5,963 nucleotides of DNA, taken from an uncultured Erysipelotrichaceae bacterium. GTDB lineage: Bacteria > Bacillota_I > Bacilli_A > RF39 > UBA660. The position numbers and the translations under genes were made by a program. Of the stretch, positions 1 to 4,982 are shown piece by piece. Each line of letters opens with the position of its first letter. The first letter of the stretch is position 1. The stretch covers positions 1-5,963 of the forward strand of contig CACXFY010000041.1 of the NCBI GenBank assembly GCA_902767005.1, in the 5' to 3' direction. The notes beneath the pieces are model-generated. The model was given only the letters and a program-made list of their open reading frames with translations, was not told where the DNA came from and did no database searches.

Positions 1-833
1 CTAACATTATTTTTATATTCATCTGCTTTCTTATTTGCTGATCCAATAATACACTTAATATAAGAATTATCTTTTTGTTTGATATCAATCATATCTCCTA
101 CTTTACCATATGATTCATCACAACTAATTACATATCTATCGCCTACTTGAGCGAATCCTTCTTTTGTATATCTTATATCATAAGATTGTTCAAAAGCTTT
201 TAATGCATCAGCACCAATAGTTTTAGCAATTGGAGCTAGCATAACACCAGCTAATGCTGTAGATATTAATTTCTTTTTAGAGTCATCTGTTGCATATTTA
301 TCACTTGGAACTGCTAAAATACCAGTTACCTTAACTTTTTCTTGTTCTTCCTTTTCTTTTTCTTTCTTCTTTTCCTTTTTATCTTTTTTAGTTGATGGAA
401 TAGCATATACTCCACTACCTGTGCTGCCTCCACTAGAATGGCCTCCAGAGTAGCTACCGCCGCCACTGCTGCTTGGATAATATCCTCCACCATTACTATT
501 AGATCCAGAGTTATTTCCTCCAGTCTTATTAGCTGTTGGACTTTCTTCTTTACTACTAGCATCTTCTCCATATTTCATAGAGTTTTGTAAGTTAGTATGT
601 GATTCTACTACCGTATTCATTATAGTTGCTGTATTTTGTACTTTGACTGCTGCTGCTTTAATGTTTTCAGCTATTACACTTTTAGCGCCATCAAAATCAA
701 AGTGTTCCTCTCCTTCTTGAGATGTGTCATATCCAGCTACTGAACTACTTAATGATTCTAGTTCACTTACTACTGAATTTAAGCTATCGGCAGCTGATTG
801 TACAGCTCCTGTTTCTAACATAAATACTGACAT
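1..833 (-). CDS. Type VII secretion substrate-like protein: helical N-domain, Ser/Gly linker, C-terminal beta-barrel-like domain (3' end outside window)
   Basis: The gene opens at ATG 833-831 (MSVFMLETGAVQS) behind an AGGAGGT site at 844-838. 277 codons are visible and the gene continues past base 1. Residues 1-90 form a Ser/Ala-rich helix-turn-helix like the small substrates of Firmicutes type VII systems, with the segment FDFDGAK (45-51) where a WXG turn would lie; I see no Trp in the visible protein. Residues 100-143 are a Ser/Gly/Asn-rich linker and 149-168 are almost all Lys/Glu. A mildly hydrophobic helix at 189-206 is followed by a compact domain from about 221 (GFAQVGDRYVISCDESYGKVGDMIDI). 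I recall this GDRYV-x-GKVGD-type pattern at the C-terminus of clostridial cell-wall-associated proteins and it resembles a double-psi beta-barrel; that is memory, not a search. There is no Sec signal. Only 9 nt separate it from the upstream C39 peptidase gene, so co-transcription is near certain. Function unproven; export to the cell surface is inferred. Confidence 0.8.
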   Translation of the reverse strand, partial: MSVFMLETGAVQSAADSLNSVVSELESLSSSVAGYDTSQEGEEHFDFDGAKSVIAENIKAAAVKVQNTATIMNTVVESHTNLQNSMKYGEDASSKEESPTANKTGGNNSGSNSNGGGYYPSSSGGGSYSGGHSSGGSTGSGVYAIPSTKKDKKEKKKEKEKEEQEKVKVTGILAVPSDKYATDDSKKKLISTALAGVMLAPIAKTIGADALKAFEQSYDIRYTKEGFAQVGDRYVISCDESYGKVGDMIDIKQKDNSYIKCIIGSANKKADEYKNNV

Positions 834-842
834 ATTTACCTC

Positions 843-1733
843 CTAATTACTAAATGCCCAGACTTCTGCGCCTTCGTTTACGAAAACGTCTAAATCCCAA
901 GTCTGATTACTTCTATCTTCACTTGCCGGATCGGCAACTATTATTTTTCCATCGTTATCAAAACCACGCAATACAATGAAATGGCCATTGTTTGTGAAGT
1001 GTCCAGGTCCCATAGACATTATTAAAGTTTTTCCATTCTTTAAATTATCTGAAATGTTAGATGCAGAAACACCCATTTCTTCACATTTAACACCATATCT
1101 ATCTGCCATGTCACCGAAGTAATTCCACGTAGTTCCTTTATCACATGTATATGTTCCATTACCTAAGGCTGCTGTCTCAACTGGTGAAACTTCTTTTCCT
1201 AATAAATAGGTAAGGACCATTGCTAGTGAAGTTGGTCCACATCCTGAAGTAGCGATTGTTCCTTGAGAATATGGTTCACTATAATTACCTTGATAATAAT
1301 TTACAAAGTTTCCTAAAGCTTTTCCTAATGAAGTTGCTTCTAATTTAGTACTAGAGGCACTAGCTAAAGCAGACTCAATTTGAGATTTAAATGTAGTCAT
1401 TTGACCTGCATATTCTTCAACTTTTCCACTCCATTCAGTCGCAGCACTTGAATCTTTTACTCTTTGTGCTTCACTTAGATTGCTTTTTGCAATATCTCTA
1501 TTCTTTTGGGCTTGAATATATTGTTCATATGCTGATACAGCTTCAGCAAATGAATTTAGTTCTCCTTGAATAGTGCTTTGAAACTCTGATACAAATTGTG
1601 ATGCTTGACTATTAAAGTTATCATATGAAGGTCCTTCCCAAGCTCCGGCTACTCCACTGACACTAGAATTGTAGTTTGAGAATCCACTAGATACGCTACT
1701 AGCATCACCTGATACTTGACCACTACTTACCAT
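843..1733 (-). CDS. WXG100-like domain fused to C39-type cysteine peptidase, probable type VII-secreted peptidase
   Basis: 296 aa starting at ATG 1733-1731 behind AAGGTGG (1747-1741, 7-nt spacing). Residues 1-75 resemble a WXG100 helical hairpin with the diagnostic turn W32-E33-G34. A charged coiled-coil-like segment (about 68-125) follows, then a papain-like domain of the C39_2 type (about 143-296). Probable catalytic residues are Cys165 in SGCGPTSLAMVL, His251 in GHFIVLRGF and Asp268 in IIVADPAS; Gln148 or Gln157 lies ahead of the Cys where the oxyanion Gln is expected. There is no Sec signal, no double-glycine leader and no ABC transporter, so this is not a bacteriocin processing peptidase. 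By analogy with type VII substrates the N-domain would direct export and the C-domain would act outside, cleaving peptide or isopeptide bonds in an unknown target. It is the first gene of a two-gene unit, and its stop codon overlaps the next gene's ribosome binding site. The domain calls are strong; toxin versus housekeeping wall/peptide hydrolase is unresolved. Confidence 0.88.
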   Translation of the reverse strand: MVSSGQVSGDASSVSSGFSNYNSSVSGVAGAWEGPSYDNFNSQASQFVSEFQSTIQGELNSFAEAVSAYEQYIQAQKNRDIAKSNLSEAQRVKDSSAATEWSGKVEEYAGQMTTFKSQIESALASASSTKLEATSLGKALGNFVNYYQGNYSEPYSQGTIATSGCGPTSLAMVLTYLLGKEVSPVETAALGNGTYTCDKGTTWNYFGDMADRYGVKCEEMGVSASNISDNLKNGKTLIMSMGPGHFTNNGHFIVLRGFDNDGKIIVADPASEDRSNQTWDLDVFVNEGAEVWAFSN

Positions 1734-1758
1734 GAAGTCACCACCTTATTCTAATTAC

Positions 1759-1787
1759 ATTTTATCATTATTTACTTTATATCTCAA
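1759..1787 (-). promoter_or_regulatory. Sigma-A-type promoter for the WXG/C39 peptidase operon
   Basis: On the minus strand, TTGAGA (1787-1782) is followed after exactly 17 nt by TAAAAT (1764-1759), preceded by TGA, an extended -10 motif. Transcription would start near 1752, giving a leader of under 20 nt before ATG 1733, with the ribosome binding site AAGGTGG inside it. The spacing and both hexamers fit well; there is no experimental support. Confidence 0.7.
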
Positions 1788-1803
1788 CTATTAACTTTAA
1801 TCT

Positions 1804-1832
1804 TTTACACTTTACAGTAGAATTTTTATACT
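1804..1832 (+). promoter_or_regulatory. Sigma-A-type promoter for the divergent 183-aa gene
   Basis: TTTACA (1804-1809) is followed after 17 nt by TATACT (1827-1832). Start would be near 1839, about 24 nt before ATG 1863, with AGGTGA (1853-1858) as ribosome binding site. A second -10-like hexamer TATAAT (1841-1846) lies just downstream but lacks a matching -35. The -35 is only 17 bp from the -35 of the opposite promoter (1782-1787), so the two promoters are back to back and could be controlled by one bound protein. Confidence 0.65.
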
Positions 1833-1853
1833 ACATGTTATATAATTATACTA
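1826..1853 (+). repeat. Direct repeat TTATACTA, two copies 20 bp apart
   Basis: TTATACTA occurs at 1826-1833 and again at 1846-1853. The copies start exactly 20 bp apart, about two helical turns. The first covers the -10 hexamer of the rightward promoter and the second abuts the ribosome binding site. A perfect 10-bp palindrome TATAATTATA (1841-1850) lies between and overlaps the second copy. This could be an operator, but in such AT-rich sequence chance is a serious alternative. Confidence 0.35.
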
Positions 1854-1862
1854 GGTGATTAT

Positions 1863-2414
1863 ATGAGTAAAGATAGAGCATTAGATTTTGCAAAAAGATT
1901 AAATGAAAAATATACTGATAATTTAAATATTCCAATACTTGGTGGTTTTCAACAAATAAAAAATCCAGGTACATTATTTACTGCAGTATCAAATGAAGGT
2001 TATGTAGAACAATTCATAACTGATGGAAAATTATTAGATGGAGAAGATTTTGATTCACGTTTAACTAAAGTATTAGATAATACTAAAAAAGGTATGCGTG
2101 ACGCTAGATTAACTAATCCAGATAATAACTTAAAGTTTCATAAAAAATATAGTGCTAACGGATTAGACTTTGTAGTATATATTCAAGATAACTTAATGAA
2201 TGTTAATAAGAAAGATAGAATTATTAGACAATTTAATATATATTTCTTAGAACCTAAAAGTACTGGTTTTCATTTATTAACTGTATCTACTCCACCTATT
2301 GAATTACCAAACGATAATATTATTATTGGTAAGATTGATCTAGTTAATGATAAAATTACTAATAGTTTAGATAATACTGTTACTGATATAATGAATCATA
2401 TAACTTATAAATAA
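1863..2414 (+). CDS. Conserved-looking cytosolic protein of unknown function, divergent from the type VII substrate operon
   Basis: 183 aa from ATG 1863 behind AGGTGA (1853-1858), ending in TAA 2412-2414. I do not recognise the family. The protein is hydrophilic, has no signal peptide or membrane segment and no Cys or Trp. It looks alpha/beta: an amphipathic N-terminal helix (3-16), a central region with helical and charged segments (about 59-95), alternating strand-like stretches (GLDFVVYIQDN at 100-110; IRQFNIYFLEPKSTGFHLLTVSTPPIEL at about 121-148), and a C-terminal amphipathic helix. The strand-rich part ending in a TPP motif recalls PsbP/DcrB-like or secretion-chaperone folds, but this is only an impression. 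It is monocistronic, with its own promoter and terminator, and shares a 129-bp divergent control region with the WXG/C39 peptidase operon. A chaperone, immunity protein or regulator for those products is possible by position alone. Confidence 0.85.
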   Translation: MSKDRALDFAKRLNEKYTDNLNIPILGGFQQIKNPGTLFTAVSNEGYVEQFITDGKLLDGEDFDSRLTKVLDNTKKGMRDARLTNPDNNLKFHKKYSANGLDFVVYIQDNLMNVNKKDRIIRQFNIYFLEPKSTGFHLLTVSTPPIELPNDNIIIGKIDLVNDKITNSLDNTVTDIMNHITYK

Positions 2415-2450
2415 AAAGAATTTAATTTATACTAAATTCTTTTTTTGTTT
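2413..2450 (+). terminator. Intrinsic terminator, probably bidirectional
   Basis: An AT-rich hairpin starts at the stop codon of the 183-aa gene: AAAAAGAATTTA (2413-2424) pairs with TAAATTCTTTTT (2433-2444) around an 8-nt loop, with a T run at 2440-2446. The A run on the left side also gives a T run on the minus strand, so it can act as a second stop for gpmI transcripts. Confidence 0.75.
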
Positions 2451-2454
2451 ATAA

Positions 2455-2491
2455 AATATATATTAAAAGAAGTAGACTTTTCTACTTCTTT
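2455..2491 (-). terminator. Intrinsic terminator of gpmI, overlapping its stop codon
   Basis: A perfect 11-bp stem (AAAGAAGTAGA at 2466-2476 with TCTACTTCTTT at 2481-2491) has a 4-nt loop. On the minus strand the stem contains the last two Lys codons and the TAG stop of gpmI, and is followed by TTTTAATATATATTTT, an interrupted U-rich tail. Confidence 0.7.
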
Positions 2492-4005
2492 ATTAATGAT
2501 ACACCTGTCATTTCTTCTGGTATTGGCATATTAATTAACTCTAACATTGTTGGAGCTATATCAGCAAGTTTTCCATCATTTAGTTCTATACCTTCTTTAG
2601 TGATTATACAAGGTACTGGATTAGTAGTATGGGATGTTACTGGATTATGATTTTCATCCCACATAATATCACAATTTCCATGATCAGCAATTATTATTAA
2701 TATTCCATCTAATTCTTCTACTACTTTATGATATATCTTAGCTAGACATTTATCCATATGTTCTACAGCTTCTACTGCTGCTTCGTATACTCCAGTATGT
2801 CCTACCATATCTCCATTAGCTAGATTCATAATTGTTACATCATAGTTTTCTACTTCTTTCAAGAAATTATCTGTAACAATATAAACACTCATCTCTGGTT
2901 GTAAATCATAAGTAGCTACTTTAGGTGATGGTATTAATATTTTTTTCATGTCTGGATAGTCTACTTCTTTTCCACCATCAAAGAAGAATGTTACATGAGG
3001 ATATTTTTCTGTTTCAGCTATTCTTAATTGAGATAAATTATTATCATGTAAATAATCTACTAAGATATTCTTTAAATCTAAGTCATCAAAAGCATGAGGA
3101 CATTTTACTGTTTCTGTTACCGGATACATTGTAAGTACTTTTAAATTATTAAAATGCTTTACATTTAATCCTTTTTCATTAGCTTGTTGCTCATACTCTG
3201 TTGGATTAGTAAATAATGTAAACATTTCTCTTAATCTGTCTTTTCTAAAATTAAAAGCTATTATGCCATCATTATCTTGTAACGGGTGTTTATCTATTAT
3301 TCCTGGAATTACAAATTCGTCATATTTCTCATTAGTATAGTTTTCTTCTATTAATTCTTTATAACTACTATATTCCTTACCTTTACCATAGACAATGGCA
3401 TCATAATGTAGTTTTAATCTATCAAAGTTATTATCTCTATCCATACCATAGTATCTTCCAGAGATAGTATTTATTTTTCCAATACCTAATTCTTTTATTT
3501 TTGCATCTAATTGATCTAGGTATGTTAAGGCACTTTTTTCATAAGTATCTCTACCATCTAAACATATATCAAAATAGATATTGTTTACATTTTCTTCTTT
3601 ACACATTTCTAGTAAAGCTAAACAATGATTTATATGAGAATGTACTCCACCATCTGATAATAATCCAAATATATGTAAATTAGAATTATTAGATTTTACA
3701 TGATTTAATACTTTCAATATTTCTTCATTTTTGAAGAATTCTTTTGAATCAATTGAAGCAGTTATATTTTCTAATGGTTGAATAGCAACTCTTCCACTTC
3801 CTAAATTCATATGTCCTACTTCGCTAGTTCCCATTTGTCCTTCAGGAAGTCCTACTGCTTTTCCAGAAGCTTGTAATATAGAGTGTGGATATTTATTCAT
3901 TAACATATCTAAAGTTGGTGTATTAGCATTTTTAAAAGCATTACCGTCGGTTTCTTCTCTTACTCCACAGCCATCTAAAATACATAACACTAATGGTTTT
4001 TTCAT
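2482..4005 (-). CDS. gpmI: 2,3-bisphosphoglycerate-independent phosphoglycerate mutase (EC 5.4.2.12)
   Basis: Interconverts 3-phosphoglycerate and 2-phosphoglycerate in glycolysis/gluconeogenesis in the cytosol, using two Mn2+ ions and a phosphoserine intermediate. Numbered from my chosen Met (4005-4003), the protein has 507 residues, within the family's usual length. Asp11 (LVLCILDG) and the nucleophile Ser61 (GQMGTSEVGHMNLGSGR) are present, as are His122 (DGGVHSH), Arg152-Asp153 (LDGRDT), Arg184 and Arg190 (SGRYYGMDRD), Arg254 and Arg257 (NFRKDR), Lys334, Asp399 and His403 (GDMVGH), Asp441-His442 (ADHGN) and His459 (TSHTTNP). These match the known metal ligands and substrate-binding residues, so the enzyme should be active. 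In-frame ATGs also lie at 4014 and 4011, but AGGAG (4019-4015) touches the first, whereas it sits 9 nt from ATG 4005, which gives the family-typical start MKKPLVLCILDG. The gene stands alone, with no gapA, pgk, tpiA or eno beside it here. Confidence 0.97.
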   Translation of the reverse strand: MKKPLVLCILDGCGVREETDGNAFKNANTPTLDMLMNKYPHSILQASGKAVGLPEGQMGTSEVGHMNLGSGRVAIQPLENITASIDSKEFFKNEEILKVLNHVKSNNSNLHIFGLLSDGGVHSHINHCLALLEMCKEENVNNIYFDICLDGRDTYEKSALTYLDQLDAKIKELGIGKINTISGRYYGMDRDNNFDRLKLHYDAIVYGKGKEYSSYKELIEENYTNEKYDEFVIPGIIDKHPLQDNDGIIAFNFRKDRLREMFTLFTNPTEYEQQANEKGLNVKHFNNLKVLTMYPVTETVKCPHAFDDLDLKNILVDYLHDNNLSQLRIAETEKYPHVTFFFDGGKEVDYPDMKKILIPSPKVATYDLQPEMSVYIVTDNFLKEVENYDVTIMNLANGDMVGHTGVYEAAVEAVEHMDKCLAKIYHKVVEELDGILIIIADHGNCDIMWDENHNPVTSHTTNPVPCIITKEGIELNDGKLADIAPTMLELINMPIPEEMTGVSLIKK

Positions 4006-4014
4006 TTTCATCAT

Positions 4015-4019
4015 CTCCT
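4015..4019 (-). promoter_or_regulatory. Ribosome binding site that decides the gpmI start
   Basis: AGGAG (4019-4015) on the minus strand directly abuts ATG 4014, lies 3 nt from ATG 4011 and 9 nt from ATG 4005. Only the last spacing is normal, so initiation at 4005 is favoured over the two upstream in-frame ATGs. Confidence 0.65.
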
Positions 4020-4024
4020 ATTTC

Positions 4025-4033
4025 ATTATATCA
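4025..4033 (-). promoter_or_regulatory. Extended -10 promoter element for gpmI
   Basis: Minus-strand TGA-TATAAT (4033-4025) is a perfect extended -10. The region where a -35 would lie falls in the T run and right arm of the preceding terminator and is a poor match to TTGACA. The predicted start (about 4018-4020) would fall at or in the ribosome binding site, leaving an extremely short leader, so either the leader is minimal or the main promoter lies elsewhere with some read-through. Confidence 0.45.
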
Positions 4034-4035
4034 TA

Positions 4036-4068
4036 ATTAAAAAAAATAGTAAGGACTACTTACTATTT
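4036..4068 (-). terminator. Intrinsic terminator ending the signal peptidase operon
   Basis: On the minus strand AAATAGTAAG (4068-4059) pairs perfectly with CTTACTATTT (4053-4044) around a 5-nt loop, followed by an uninterrupted T run (4046-4039). The stem begins inside the TAA stop of the 56-aa gene. This is the clearest terminator in the window. Confidence 0.85.
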
Positions 4069-4237
4069 ATCTTCTTTTTATATATTGATTTCCTAGGTAT
4101 TTAGCAGCCATTTCTAATATTTCTTCATCAGAGGCTTTTTTTACTCTTTCAACTTCTAGATAGGCTGCTGGAAATATTTGGGCTTGGGTACCAAAGTAAT
4201 CAATTAGAGCTTGTCTCAATCTTTCTATATCAGTCAT
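4067..4237 (-). CDS. Small 56-aa protein, last gene of the SipW-type operon
   Basis: The frame runs from ATG 4237-4235 to TAA 4069-4067 and encodes MTDIERLRQALIDYFGTQAQ followed by a second helix-rich half (IFPAAYLEVERVKKASDEEI, then LEMAAKYLGNQYIKRR). It is charged, has no membrane segment and looks like two or three short helices. Its ATG lies inside the end of the upstream gene in the shared octamer ATGACTGA (8-nt overlap). There is no good ribosome binding site of its own, which points to translational coupling. The stop is followed at once by a strong terminator, which supports its reality as the last cistron. The pattern D-Y-x-G-T ... A-S-D-E-E resembles short uncharacterised Firmicutes proteins I have seen, but I cannot name a family. 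Function unknown. Confidence 0.75.
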   Translation of the reverse strand: MTDIERLRQALIDYFGTQAQIFPAAYLEVERVKKASDEEILEMAAKYLGNQYIKRR

Positions 4238-4982
4238 TGCTTTGTTGTACCACTACGCGAATTGTATATTCTACGCATGCCTTTCCAGTTGATTTTTGAT
4301 ATGTTCCACATTTTTCTCCGAAGTATGTGTCAGCATCATCTCTTTCTAAATATAAATTATTTCTATTAGAAACGAAATTAGCTGCGGTAATATTAGTTGC
4401 TTTTGTATAAGTATTACCACTCTTTGTATAATAGTCAAAATCAGGATTAAAGTTATATACTTCAGTCAATTTATAATATGGTCTAGTTCCAGAATCTTCA
4501 TAATCCCAACTTATATCAACAGAGAAATTAATTCTTTCATCTGGTTCAATGGTATTTTTATCTGATGACATAGTAAATACAAATGGATAATCATTTTGTA
4601 AACTATTAATAACATTAGTTTGATTAGTAGTATCTATTGTATTACCAAGTATTTTTAAATTTTGGACTGTGTATTCAAAACTAGCTGTCATTTCACCATC
4701 ATTTTCAATAGCTAATGTCTTATTATAATTATCCATTCCAGGATATAATCTTTCGCTTATAACTAAATCTTGTACTTCTTCTGTACCATCATAAAATGTT
4801 ACATTCCATGAAGCTACGTTTCCTTCTACTCTAAGATGAGATTGGTTTAGGAAAATGAACCAAGCATAAATGTTTACTCCAAACGCAAAAATCGCAAGCA
4901 ATAATGATCTTCTTATTATTTTCTTACGTCTTTTTTGTAAATTATCATAAACAGTTTTAGCTTCGTTCTTAAATAACTTCAT
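4230..4982 (-). CDS. Putative SipW-dependent secreted/surface protein, TasA/camelysin-like
   Basis: 250 aa. Residues 1-25 are strongly basic (10 Lys/Arg against 2 acidic). A hydrophobic segment follows (about 26-45, LLLAIFAFGVNIYAWFIFL). Its YA-WF junction (40/41) resembles the cleavage region of SipW-cognate signal peptides such as those of TasA and camelysin (A followed by an aromatic/Phe pair). The outer part is beta-rich: LYPGMDNYNKTLAIENDGEM (79-98) matches the L-x-PG-D...N-x-G pattern of TasA-like proteins, EPDERINFSVDISWDYEDSG (146-165) is a further strand region, and VEYTIRVVVQQ near the end is a typical terminal strand. Cys225 and Cys236 could form a disulfide. The gene overlaps the signal peptidase gene by 14 nt, with no good ribosome binding site close by, so coupled translation is likely. 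I infer it is the substrate of that peptidase and a surface or fibre subunit. If uncleaved, it would be a type II membrane protein. Confidence 0.85.
   Translation of the reverse strand: MKLFKNEAKTVYDNLQKRRKKIIRRSLLLAIFAFGVNIYAWFIFLNQSHLRVEGNVASWNVTFYDGTEEVQDLVISERLYPGMDNYNKTLAIENDGEMTASFEYTVQNLKILGNTIDTTNQTNVINSLQNDYPFVFTMSSDKNTIEPDERINFSVDISWDYEDSGTRPYYKLTEVYNFNPDFDYYTKSGNTYTKATNITAANFVSNRNNLYLERDDADTYFGEKCGTYQKSTGKACVEYTIRVVVQQSND

Noticed and set aside
326..571. Minus-strand open frame of 81 codons in a second frame
   Set aside because: It overlaps the Ser/Gly linker and Lys/Glu region of the real gene in another frame; its low-complexity composition is a by-product of that sequence.
843..1733. 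Bacteriocin-processing C39 peptidase
   Set aside because: No ABC transporter domains, no double-glycine precursor gene nearby, and the peptidase domain is C-terminal behind a WXG-like domain.
1734..1862. Riboswitch or structured RNA in the divergent intergenic region
   Set aside because: Only 129 bp, filled by two promoters and short leaders, with no extended stem structure visible.
2925..3134. Plus-strand open frame inside gpmI
   Set aside because: Antisense to a fully conserved gpmI, no ribosome binding site, composition typical of a shadow frame.
3501..3683. Plus-strand open frame inside gpmI
   Set aside because: Antisense to conserved gpmI residues, with no start signals or recognisable protein.
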